Below are positions 17,037 to 25,405 of a stretch of 64,000 nt of DNA, one piece after another. Below the pieces are notes generated by a model. It searched no databases and was not told the DNA's origin. It saw only the letters and a list, made by a program, of their open reading frames with translations. Source of the DNA: Terriglobia bacterium (GTDB lineage Bacteria; Acidobacteriota; Terriglobia; Bryobacterales; Bryobacteraceae); contig JANYDS010000029.1 in the NCBI GenBank assembly GCA_025363475.1, positions 1-64,000 on the forward strand, given 5' to 3'. The position numbers and the translations under genes are program-made. Within the stretch, counting starts at the first letter, position 1. Every line of letters starts with the position of its first letter.

Positions 17037-18507
17037 GCTTCGCCTGAAACAACAGCCTGCACGGCTTGGCGATGGCGCGGGCGATCCAGTTGGCTTTGCG
17101 TGCGCTGTCCGTTGAGATTCCGGTCTTGGCATACATCTGCCGGTAGAGCCGTGAGATCAGCACAAACGCCAGTCGGCCCTTTATGTTGGGCACGCACCGT
17201 GACCGGTGCCAGATGGCGCTCCAGTCATAGAACTGATCCCAGACCGCCTGCGTGCGTTCGCGGATTTCATCGGAACTCATTGATTCATGCGGCGTCATCA
17301 TCTTTGGCCGCTTCTGCGAGGGTATGAGCCAATATCGCGTTATGGGCACGCCGTCGACCATTTGCGGATCAACCGACTGCGCTTTTTCCCATTTCTGAAA
17401 ATCGACGGTGCCGGGAAATGGCGTCATCATCACAAACTGGGCGAACGTAACATCAGCTTGTTTCGCCAGCGCCACGGTGGCATCAAACGTATCCGGCTTA
17501 TCTGTAGGCAGGCCGAAAATGAAAGACCCCAGCACATGCACGCCATGTTCGCGGAACGTTTTCAACTGCTTCACCAGACCATCACCGGAGTAGTTGAAAT
17601 CCTTGAAGACAGCTTTCAGGCCTTCGGCCGTTACAGCTTCAACGCCCACCAGCGCGCCTTTGATATTGGCTTTCTTCATGGCATCCAGGAACTCAAGATC
17701 TTCGGCCGCCTCCATGGTGATCTGAGTGAAGAAGATCATGTCTTTGGGCAACTGCGACAGGCGTTCCATCAGCACGAAGCGTTCATTGCGGATGCCTGTC
17801 AGGGTCGCAATACGCTCGGCATTTCCCTGCTGTTCCGCAAGGCGGAGGTCGGTTTTGGTGACCGGGTAGAAGTTGTCATCGGCCAGGGCGATAAAGCGAA
17901 AGCCCTTGCGCCGCAACGCCACAATCTCTTCAATAACGCCGTCAGATGCTCGCTGACGGGGCTTTTGCCCGTCGGTCCGCCAGACTGAACAGAACGAACA
18001 GTGTTTGGCACAGCCGCGTACCGTCTGCACGGACGCCCACATGTAACTGGCGTCCGGCATTAAATCCCAGCGTGCTGCCAGAAACTGATCTGCTTCAATT
18101 CTGCCGCCGTCGTAAACCGGATTCAGCGAACCGCGTACGCAGTCAGTCAGCACTTCGCCCCAGGCTACATCTCCATCGCCTTTGACGACTGCGCTCGCGC
18201 CGCCTCTTTCCAGTGCTTCTTCCGGGTAGAGAGTCGCGTGGATTCCGCCGTAGATCACAGTCGCGCCCAAGGCTTTGGCCAGGTTGCCCACTTCATACCC
18301 GCGCAGTGCATTGCCGGTATGAATGCCGATGCCTACAATATCGCCCGCATGAATGGTTTCGGGGAGCAGTTGCTCCAGTGTCTCGTCACAGATAACGGCG
18401 TCTCCGAAGGCTTTCGGTGTCGCCGCCGCCAGGACGTATAACCAGCGTGGCGTGATGACTGCCGTGCCAAACGACATGTCGCTCGGGTTGATCAGGTGAA
18501 CGCGCAT
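17008..18507 (-). CDS. B12-binding-domain radical SAM protein, possible hopanoid methylase (HpnR/HpnP-like)
   Basis: About 499 residues. The N-terminal half has the fold and motifs of a cobalamin-binding domain as found in class B radical SAM methylases (IVGIGIHTGNALRGYE, VIYGGIHATLYPEEAL, VVKGDGD). The radical SAM motif is CAKHCSFC (Cys-x3-Cys-x2-Cys). The C-terminal third has RERTQAVWDQFYDWSAIW. Known hopanoid C-3 and C-2 methylases share this architecture, and the gene is last in a hopanoid operon, which suggests methylation of the hopanoid skeleton. A different substrate cannot be excluded. ATG 18507 is preferred over a TTG at 18567 because conserved sequence begins MRVHLINPSD. It overlaps rsmA by 29 bases tail to tail. 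Confidence 0.75.
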   Translation of the reverse strand: MRVHLINPSDMSFGTAVITPRWLYVLAAATPKAFGDAVICDETLEQLLPETIHAGDIVGIGIHTGNALRGYEVGNLAKALGATVIYGGIHATLYPEEALERGGASAVVKGDGDVAWGEVLTDCVRGSLNPVYDGGRIEADQFLAARWDLMPDASYMWASVQTVRGCAKHCSFCSVWRTDGQKPRQRASDGVIEEIVALRRKGFRFIALADDNFYPVTKTDLRLAEQQGNAERIATLTGIRNERFVLMERLSQLPKDMIFFTQITMEAAEDLEFLDAMKKANIKGALVGVEAVTAEGLKAVFKDFNYSGDGLVKQLKTFREHGVHVLGSFIFGLPTDKPDTFDATVALAKQADVTFAQFVMMTPFPGTVDFQKWEKAQSVDPQMVDGVPITRYWLIPSQKRPKMMTPHESMSSDEIRERTQAVWDQFYDWSAIWHRSRCVPNIKGRLAFVLISRLYRQMYAKTGISTDSARKANWIARAIAKPCRLLFQAKPMPELQVPA

Positions 18508-18607
18508 CCCCGCAGGGATGGTGATCGGGGCGCTAGACGGGGCAATGCCGATATGGGTGAGGTTCAAACAAGGGGTCCCCCTGACCGCATAAAGATGGTA
18601 TCAAGAA

Positions 18608-19462
18608 TTACTTGAAGGCGGCTTGGAACATTATCCAGAGTTTTTCGGGAAGGGGTAGTGAAATGCGACGGGTCAGGACATCGAATTTATCTTCGGAAAT
18701 CCGTTCCAGCAATCGCGAATAGATGGTGATGAGGGTCCACAATGAACGCCGTGTCTTCGGTTCGATCAGACCCAGCAGCGGTTGCGATTCCTGGTAGTAA
18801 CTGCGTGCGCGCGCTATCTCGAAATCCATCAGTCGGCCGAAGGCATCGGACCGGGCCCCGGCCTTGAGATCTGCCGCAGTGATTCCGAAACGCACCAGAT
18901 CTTCTTCGGGGATGTAGGTGCGACCCAGATCCGCGTCTTCTTTCACATCGCGCAGGATGTTGGTGAGCTGAAAGGCGATGCCGCACTTTTCGGCAAGTGG
19001 AATAGCTTCGGGCGAGGTAAAGCCGAAGATGTGAATGGTGGTGAGTCCCACTACCGAGGCCACGCGGTAGCAATACTGATACAGGTCTTCAAACGTGGCG
19101 ATGTGGACTGGTTTCAGGTCTGAAGCTACGCCTTCGATCATGGAGTGGAAATACTGATGCGGGATCTTGTATTTTTCCACGGCATCGAGGAATGCCAGCC
19201 AAACCGGATGCTCGTCCGGATGGCCGTTCAGGGCATCGCGAAGCGCCCTGGCCCACCGGTCCATGGCAGATTGTGTGGCGCCTGGCTCGTCGCTGAGGTC
19301 GTCGCAATAACGCATGAACGCGTAGACGGCGCACATGGCGTCGCGCTGCTCGGGTGGCAGCATGACGAACGAAAAATAGAAATTGCGAGCACGCGTGCGG
19401 GCGACTTCGCGGCAGTATTTGTAAGAGGCCTGGAGAGGCGTTAACGGGGGAGTGAGAGCCAC
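18608..19462 (-). CDS. hpnD: Presqualene diphosphate synthase HpnD
   Basis: Squalene/phytoene-synthase-fold enzyme of 284 residues. It condenses two farnesyl diphosphates to presqualene diphosphate, the first step of the HpnCDE squalene route. Two aspartate-rich motifs are visible: YCDDLSDEP near residue 48 and NILRDVKEDADLGR near residue 165. ARNFYFSFVMLP near the N-terminus is typical of HpnD. The gene lies five bases after hpnC and ahead of the radical SAM gene in the same direction. The third enzyme of the route, the flavoprotein HpnE, and the hopene cyclase are not in the window. Confidence 0.9.
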   Translation of the reverse strand: MALTPPLTPLQASYKYCREVARTRARNFYFSFVMLPPEQRDAMCAVYAFMRYCDDLSDEPGATQSAMDRWARALRDALNGHPDEHPVWLAFLDAVEKYKIPHQYFHSMIEGVASDLKPVHIATFEDLYQYCYRVASVVGLTTIHIFGFTSPEAIPLAEKCGIAFQLTNILRDVKEDADLGRTYIPEEDLVRFGITAADLKAGARSDAFGRLMDFEIARARSYYQESQPLLGLIEPKTRRSLWTLITIYSRLLERISEDKFDVLTRRISLPLPEKLWIMFQAAFK

Positions 19463-19467
19463 TGTTG

Positions 19468-20391
19468 TTATGCCGCACGGGCGAAGGCAGCCCGCGCCAC
19501 AGCGCTGATCAGCAACCCTACCCGCTCTACTTTCGAAACTGTTGGACGGCGTGACAGCACGTCGTACTTCTGTTGCTCAATCTTGTCCAGAATTCGCATT
19601 CCGCCCCGGCTGAATAATTCGAGATCTACGGCCAGTCGGCGGTCCACCCGGCGGGCCAGTGGGAGGCCGGTTAGAAACAGCGTACGAGCGCGGTCCACTG
19701 CTTCGCGCATGATGTTTTCAAAGCGCTGGTCAAAGCGGCGGGCGAACAGATCTTCCACCGTGTAGTTGTATTTGGTGAGCAGGTCGAGTGGCAGATAGAC
19801 GCGGTCTTTGAGCTGGTCAACCGTCACATCCTGCCAGAAATTGGCCAGTTGCAGGGCGGTGCAGGTTGCGTCTGACAATGTCTGCCGCGCGGGATCGGAA
19901 TAGCCGCAAAGATAGAGCACCAGACGGCCTACGGGGTTCGCTGAACAGACGCAATATTCCATGACGTCGTCCCACGTTTGATAGCGAGTTACGGTCTGGT
20001 CCTGAATGAAGGCGCGGATCAAATCGGCAAAGGGTTGTTTAGGGATTTTGTACTTTGCAGCGGTGCTTTGAAGTGCTAGAAACACGGGGTGGCTGGCCCC
20101 GGCACCGTCATACATTCTGTTGAGTTCGCCTTGCCACCAGTGCAGCAGGCGCAGGCTTTCAACGGGATCGCCGATTTCATCCGCAAGGTCGTCAGCCCAA
20201 CGGCAGTAGGAATAGACGTTGTAGAAATCCTGATGCAGATGCTTCGGCAGCAGGAAGCTGACGACGTGGAAATTTTCGTAATGACTGGTGGCAAGCCAGC
20301 GCGTGTACTGCAGCGCTTCGGCTTCCGTCCACTCCCGTGCCATCGCCTCTTTGCTCAGAGCGAAGTCGCGGGGAAGAAGATACCCGTTCAT
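19468..20391 (-). CDS. hpnC: Hydroxysqualene synthase HpnC
   Basis: Second trans-isoprenyl-diphosphate enzyme of the squalene route, turning presqualene diphosphate into hydroxysqualene. Visible are YENFHVVSFLLPK at the N-terminus, the first aspartate motif YCRWADDLADE and the second NFWQDVTVDQLKDR. The 307-residue length is normal for HpnC. Its start overlaps the stop of the upstream dehydrogenase by four bases, so translation is coupled to that gene. HpnD follows after five bases. The pairing of HpnC with HpnD is what identifies both as hopanoid/squalene rather than carotenoid enzymes. Confidence 0.9.
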   Translation of the reverse strand: MNGYLLPRDFALSKEAMAREWTEAEALQYTRWLATSHYENFHVVSFLLPKHLHQDFYNVYSYCRWADDLADEIGDPVESLRLLHWWQGELNRMYDGAGASHPVFLALQSTAAKYKIPKQPFADLIRAFIQDQTVTRYQTWDDVMEYCVCSANPVGRLVLYLCGYSDPARQTLSDATCTALQLANFWQDVTVDQLKDRVYLPLDLLTKYNYTVEDLFARRFDQRFENIMREAVDRARTLFLTGLPLARRVDRRLAVDLELFSRGGMRILDKIEQQKYDVLSRRPTVSKVERVGLLISAVARAAFARAA

Positions 20392-21428
20392 GGAATGATC
20401 GCAGTCTTGAGCGGGCCGCAGCCCTCAATGAGGCGGAACAAAACGTTCGACAAGCTGGCCAGCGGTTCGTGCGCCATGACAAAATCAACGGCACGCACGC
20501 CGCCTGATTCGAGGATGTCCAGAGCGTCGCGGAAGGCGCGGGGCGTATGGTGGAAACTTGCCTTACAGGTGATTTCGGAGTAATGCAGCAGGTCGCTGTC
20601 GAGTTCCAGCTGGGTGCCGCTGGGGGGGCCGCCAAAGAAATTGACGACACCGCCGCGGCGCAGCATAGCCATAGGCCAGCGCCACGTTTCCGGTTTGCCT
20701 ACGGCTTCGATGACGATATCCGCGCCGCGTCCGCCGGTTAGCTCGCGAACCGCCCCAACCGGATCAGGCGTTTCTTCCGTCGCAATTACCCGGTCCGCGC
20801 CCAGATGCAGGGTGTGTTCCAGCTTTTCGCGTCGCCGGCCGATTGCGATTACCTGTGCGCCGCGCAGTTTGGCCAGCCGCACAAACATAGAGCCGATAGG
20901 ACCCACGCCAATGACGACAACCTTGTCGCCCGCTTCAATTCCGGTATCTTCGAGACCCTTGGAAACACAAGCCAGAGGCTCTGCCATTGCGGCATCCTCA
21001 TACGTCAGATGTTCGGCAATTTCGTAAGTGTTGCGTTCCACGATGCGAGCCGGAATGCGGATGAACTCCGCGTAAGCACCGTTGTTGAAGAGCAGATCTT
21101 CGCAAAGATTGACGCGACCGCGCAGGCAATAGAAGCACTGGAGGCAGGGCGCTGAATTCGCCGCTACAACACGCTGGCCCACCTGAAACCGGGTGACGCC
21201 ATCGCCCATTGCAACTACGTCTCCGGCAAATTCATGGCCGAAAAGAGCTGGCGGGACAATCATGCGCGCGTGGTAGCCACGCAGAAATACTTTTAGATCG
21301 GTACCGCAGGTGAGGGCAGTGCGTACACGCACCAAAAGTTCACCAGGGCCAATTGACGGGATCGGAACCTGTTCCAGAGACAGGTGTTCCTTTCCGTAAA
21401 GTACTGCCGCGAGCATGGTGGACTTCAA
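20388..21428 (-). CDS. Zinc-type medium-chain dehydrogenase in the hopanoid operon (second of two)
   Basis: MDR-family oxidoreductase of 346 residues. Catalytic zinc ligands are suggested by TCGTDLK and GHEFAG; the structural zinc site is CLQCFYC plus a fourth Cys seven residues on. The cofactor motif is GVGPIGSMFVRLA, and strand 2 ends AIGRRREK, where Gly followed by three Arg favours NADP(H). Four-base overlaps with hpnC downstream and the other dehydrogenase upstream indicate one coupled operon. The substrate is unknown; sugar, polyol or hopanoid side-chain carbonyl reduction is possible. The paralogue next door shares architecture but not cofactor signature. Confidence 0.85.
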   Translation of the reverse strand: MKSTMLAAVLYGKEHLSLEQVPIPSIGPGELLVRVRTALTCGTDLKVFLRGYHARMIVPPALFGHEFAGDVVAMGDGVTRFQVGQRVVAANSAPCLQCFYCLRGRVNLCEDLLFNNGAYAEFIRIPARIVERNTYEIAEHLTYEDAAMAEPLACVSKGLEDTGIEAGDKVVVIGVGPIGSMFVRLAKLRGAQVIAIGRRREKLEHTLHLGADRVIATEETPDPVGAVRELTGGRGADIVIEAVGKPETWRWPMAMLRRGGVVNFFGGPPSGTQLELDSDLLHYSEITCKASFHHTPRAFRDALDILESGGVRAVDFVMAHEPLASLSNVLFRLIEGCGPLKTAIIP

Positions 21429-22507
21429 CCTGACGTTTCCTGTGGACTCACTATTATTTTCAGCGGACTCTCGCCCGGAAATTCTCCCGGGTGAGTAGCC
21501 AGACGGAAAGCAAACGCTATTTTATCAAGCGGCACGCGGTGAGAGATGAGGAGATGAAGCGGAAGCTTGCCGCCGAACACCAGATCCACCCCCAGCTTCT
21601 GAATATCGACGGATGCGCTGTAGGAACCCAGCAGCATTCGCTCACCCACGCAGATGGAAGCGCCCGAGAGTTCGATCCGTTCTTTGTCGCTGGTCTGGGC
21701 GAAGAGCATGATCTTTGCGCCTGGCCTGGATGAAGCCAATGCTTCTTCGACGAGGCCCTTTACGTTGGTGGCCACGAAGACCATATCTGCGCCGCGTCCT
21801 TCGGTGAGTTCGCGAAGTGTGGCTGCGACATCGGTTGTGCGGGGGTCAGCTGCAACTTGGGCTCCGGACTGGCGGGAGAGATCGAGCCGCATGGGGATGG
21901 TGTCTGTTGCGACTACGGTACAGCCGCGCAGTTTCAGGAGCATGGTGAAGATGAGGCCGATCGGGCCCTGCCCCTGGACCAGAACGACATCGCCAGGCTG
22001 CGGGTTGCATTGATCTACTGCCTTGACGCAAGTGTTGACAGGCTCAACGAAAGAGGCCACCTCGAAAGAGACGCCGTCAGGAATTTTCTCGACACCGCGT
22101 TCAACAATCCAATCCATAACGCGGACATATTGGGCAAAGCCGCCGCCTGCGGGTTCGAAGCCCGCGGTTACGCCGACTTTTTTATAGACCGCGCACTGGG
22201 CGTAGAGCTTGCGGGCGCAGTAGAAGCATTCGCCGCAGGGGATGTGGTGGAAAACGATTACGCGGTCGCCCGGCTGGAATTTGGTTACGCGGCTGCCTGT
22301 TGCGGCGACTACGCCCGCAGTCTCGTGCCCGTAAATCCGGGGCGGCGTCAGCAGGTTGTATTCGATCTTCTTGAGATCCGTGTGGCAGACGCCGCAGGCT
22401 TCTACGCGAATGAGGATTTCGCCTTCGCCGATGACCGGGGTGGCTACCTCATCAACGGAGACTTGGCTTTCACCACGGTAGACGGCGGCGCGCATGGTTT
22501 GCGGCAT
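21425..22507 (-). CDS. Zinc-type medium-chain dehydrogenase in the hopanoid operon (first of two)
   Basis: MDR-family oxidoreductase of about 360 residues. Zinc ligands appear in GVCHTDLKK and GHETAG; the structural site is CGECFYC with a further Cys in LYAQC. The cofactor motif is GQGPIGLIFTMLL, and strand 2 ends VVATDTIP, where Asp favours NAD(H). A longer open frame to 22618 would run into hpnG. I use the ATG at 22507, one base after the hpnG stop. It overlaps the next dehydrogenase by four bases. Embedded between hpnG and hpnC, it probably acts on a hopanoid or its precursor; this is inference from context. Confidence 0.85.
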   Translation of the reverse strand: MPQTMRAAVYRGESQVSVDEVATPVIGEGEILIRVEACGVCHTDLKKIEYNLLTPPRIYGHETAGVVAATGSRVTKFQPGDRVIVFHHIPCGECFYCARKLYAQCAVYKKVGVTAGFEPAGGGFAQYVRVMDWIVERGVEKIPDGVSFEVASFVEPVNTCVKAVDQCNPQPGDVVLVQGQGPIGLIFTMLLKLRGCTVVATDTIPMRLDLSRQSGAQVAADPRTTDVAATLRELTEGRGADMVFVATNVKGLVEEALASSRPGAKIMLFAQTSDKERIELSGASICVGERMLLGSYSASVDIQKLGVDLVFGGKLPLHLLISHRVPLDKIAFAFRLATHPGEFPGESPLKIIVSPQETSG

Positions 22508-22508
22508 T

Positions 22509-23198
22509 TCAGAAATTACAGTCGGCAAGAAACTCTCCCAGGTTTTTGGCGGCAAGAGCGGTCCGTTTTTGCAGGCGCAGCAGTTCACTGAAGCGCTTTT
22601 GAGGACTGGCAAAGGCACCGGCCACCAGACGCAGCACGCTGAAGTGGCCTTCCGGCGTTAGTGCGGCATTGAAGTCATTGGCGAAGTCTTCGTCCGCGAG
22701 ATCGCTCACAGCACGAACACAGTAGAAAGGAACTCCCAAATCTTCAGATGCGCGGGCGACCCCGGCGGCTTCCATTTCTACAATTCTGGCTCCGGTGGCG
22801 AACAATTCGCGCTTTTCGCCGGCGGTTTGGGCGACGTGATTGATGGAGGCGACACGTCCAAGTGCGCTGTCCGGGCCTTCGGGGTTGAGGGTTGCCCAGA
22901 CGCGGTCTGCAGTCTGAATTTCTGTTGCTACTACTATGTCTCCGATATTGAGGGCATCATCGAGCGCCCCGCAGAATCCTGTGCTGCAGACTGCGGAGAT
23001 TTTCCCAGCCATGATCACGGCGGCGAAAGCCCGGTCTGCGCCGGCGCCGTTGGCGATTGCCGCTACGCGACGGCCTTTCCATTTGCCTGTGCGCGCCCAG
23101 TTCACGGCCATGCATACGGGCTTGACCTCTTCCCAGCGTGAAACCCAGCCGTTGAATTCGCGCGGGTCGGCGGCAACGAAAAGCAGAGGGTCAGTCAT
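22509..23198 (-). CDS. hpnG: Hopanoid-associated phosphorylase HpnG
   Basis: Nucleoside-phosphorylase-like protein of 229 residues. HpnG removes adenine from adenosylhopane, giving ribosylhopane (or its phosphate) on the way to bacteriohopanetetrol. Family signs are ANGAGADRAFAAV near residue 48, STGFCGALDDALNIGD, and ATGARIVEMEAAGVARAS, the nucleoside-binding ME-A motif. It overlaps hpnA by four bases upstream and is one base from the dehydrogenase downstream. HpnH, which attaches adenosine to the hopene side chain, is not visible in the window. Confidence 0.85.
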   Translation of the reverse strand: MTDPLLFVAADPREFNGWVSRWEEVKPVCMAVNWARTGKWKGRRVAAIANGAGADRAFAAVIMAGKISAVCSTGFCGALDDALNIGDIVVATEIQTADRVWATLNPEGPDSALGRVASINHVAQTAGEKRELFATGARIVEMEAAGVARASEDLGVPFYCVRAVSDLADEDFANDFNAALTPEGHFSVLRLVAGAFASPQKRFSELLRLQKRTALAAKNLGEFLADCNF

Positions 23199-24169
23199 TT
23201 TTTGAAGCCAGTCTCAAACCACTTCACGGCGTCAGCCAGGGCGGCGCGGGCCGGGCGTGGGGTAAAGCCCAGTTTAGATGCTGCTTTGGCGTGAGTCACC
23301 CACATCTTCTGGCGTGCCATTTTGACGGCTTCGAGAGGGGCGCGGGGTGCGACTCCGCTGATTTGGGCCCAGGCGGTGGTGATCAAGCCGGCGGCATAAG
23401 CAAGGGCGTAGGGAATCTGGATGGAGGGGGCTTTTTGCCCGGTGAGGTCTGCCAGCATGTGCAGAATCTGGCCGAGGGTCATGTTCTCTGCGCCGAGGAT
23501 GTAGCGCTCTCCGACGCCCCCGTGTTCGCAGGCGAGCAGGTGGCCTTGCGCGACATCATCCACGTGGACTACGTTCAGACCGGTATCGATGTAGGCGGGC
23601 ATGGCGCCGCGCATGAAATCGACGATGATCTGGCCTGTTGGCGTGGGTTTGAAATCGTGATCGCCCATGGGTGCGGTGGGGTTTACGATGACTACCGGGA
23701 AGCCGGAACGGGCGAATTCCAGGGCCACTTCTTCGGCCATGAATTTGGAGCGTTTGTACGTTCCGGCCATGGAATGGAGCGAAACGGGCGTGGTTTCGTT
23801 GCCGAGGCCGCCCGAGGGGATGCCGATACAGCCCACGGTACTGGTGTAGATAAAACGTTCTGCGCCTGTTTCCCGCGCGGCGGTGAGGATGTTGCGGGTG
23901 CCGTCAACGTTCGATTGGTAGAGGTCTGAGGGATTTTTTGACCAGAGCCTGTAGTCTGCCGCGACGTGATAGACGACGCCACACCCGGTTGCCGCGCGAG
24001 CGAGAGATTCGGGGTCGCGCAGGTCTCCTGTGACTCGCTCGACATCGAGGTCAGGGAGCACGCTGGAGGCGCGAACGAGGGCACGGACGCGCTCTCCCCT
24101 GGCGAGCAGGAGACGTGCAACGTGCCAGCCGATGAATCCGGACGCACCAGTGACCAGGGTGGGCTTCAA
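23195..24169 (-). CDS. hpnA: Hopanoid-associated sugar epimerase HpnA
   Basis: Extended short-chain dehydrogenase of 324 residues. The NAD(P) site is TGASGFIGWHVARLLL at the N-terminus; the catalytic Tyr-x3-Lys is YKRSK near residue 140, with YTSTVGCIG ahead of it. The GGLGNETTP and PMGDHDFKPTPTGQ segments are typical of HpnA, a protein regularly found with hopanoid genes but of unproven reaction. It appears first in the hpn run and overlaps hpnG by four bases. A gap of about 90 bases separates it from the acyltransferase upstream. Confidence 0.85.
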   Translation of the reverse strand: MKPTLVTGASGFIGWHVARLLLARGERVRALVRASSVLPDLDVERVTGDLRDPESLARAATGCGVVYHVAADYRLWSKNPSDLYQSNVDGTRNILTAARETGAERFIYTSTVGCIGIPSGGLGNETTPVSLHSMAGTYKRSKFMAEEVALEFARSGFPVVIVNPTAPMGDHDFKPTPTGQIIVDFMRGAMPAYIDTGLNVVHVDDVAQGHLLACEHGGVGERYILGAENMTLGQILHMLADLTGQKAPSIQIPYALAYAAGLITTAWAQISGVAPRAPLEAVKMARQKMWVTHAKAASKLGFTPRPARAALADAVKWFETGFKK

Positions 24170-24258
24170 GTTATCTTATGGTGCCATGGGGTTAGCAGCG
24201 ATGAACTCGCCCGGTTCCTGGATGGAAGTTAGCAAGGCAGGCGTTTCAGGCACGAGCA

Positions 24259-25402
24259 TCAGTAAGTGTGAGACGCGTGTGCGCGGCGAATGAGCCGGTT
24301 TTCCATGAAGCGCCACGACAACTGAGCCAAAAGAAGAGTGATGCCTGCGGACAAAAGCACAGAAGAAGCAACCCACAACGGGTTCAGGCGTCGACCAAAT
24401 GAGGGGAGGAGCGCTGCCACCAGACCGTGAACTCCCTGGTGAAAGATATACGCGCCATAAGAGACTTTGCCGAGGTATTGAAGGGGCGACAACGCCAGCG
24501 CGAGGCCGAGGTGTCGCGGAGGGCACGAAACAGACAGCAGCACGAGCAGCGCAAAGAAGGCTGCAAGGACCGTGAACCTATCAAGTGCACGGTTATCGAG
24601 CACCGCGGGGAAGTAAGAGTCGACAGCCACGATGAGAAACAGGAATCCGCAGGCGCCTGATAGCAGGCGTGAGTGGGAAGTAATCCAGAGCCACCACGTC
24701 TGATTGCGCAGAACTAGCGCAAGAATGACCCCCCACGCCAGCCCATCGAGCCGAAATGCCGTGGCAAAGGCCCAGCCTGCGTTTATTATGTGGATTCGCG
24801 GCAAGAAGAAGGTGGTGGCCGACCGGCGAGAGGACAAAGGATGGCCGCTGACAAGCAGAAGAGAACGGAACGGCTCAAAATCTTATGATCAGCGGGAGCA
24901 CGGCGTAGAACTGCTCTTCGATGGCCAGGGACCAAGACATGCCAAGCCAGCCAGGAAGGTCTAAGTTCAGCCAGAGCGGTGCGTTGTTCTGGAGAAACAG
25001 GGGGTAGAGCCAGCCGGGGACGGAGGTCTGGAAGAGTGCGGTGCCGAGTCTGTGGTCAAGATCAAAATCGCGACCCACCCAGTACAGCCCGAGCCAGCCG
25101 AAATAGAGTGGGAAAATGCGGTGGATGCGCCGGGCGTAGAAGGTTGAAAAAAAGCGGCGGGAATGTCTGGAATCGACCAGTATGCCCGTGATCAGGAAAC
25201 CGGACAGAACAAAGAACAGGTCGACACCACTCCAGAACAAATGCAGACTCTGCGTGAGGAGTCCCCAAAGCGGATTGCGGGGGGAGCCGATGGAACCGAC
25301 GTAGTGAAAGACGAGCACCATCAGGATGGCGATGCCCCGAAGGCCGTCGATTTCGATAATTCTGCCGTTAAGCTTTTGATTGCGCCAATCGGTACTGGTC
25401 AC
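24259..25402 (-). pseudogene. Acyltransferase 3 family (OafA-like) membrane protein with a frameshift
   Basis: The N-terminal part from 25402 begins with EIDGLRGIAILMVLVFHYVG and continues through FSGFLITG-like and YARRIHRIFPLY segments to SWSLAIEEQFYAVLPLIIRF, then hits TGA. The remaining membrane helices continue in a second frame down to 24259 (FRLDGLAWGVILAL, YLGKVSYGAYIFHQG). A run of four A on the plus strand at 24877-24880 marks the junction; removing one base would join the parts into 381 codons, the normal length. These enzymes O-acylate sugars or lipids at the membrane. Either a pseudogene or an indel error. It starts four bases after the E1 stop. Confidence 0.85.
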
Positions 25403-25405
25403 GGG

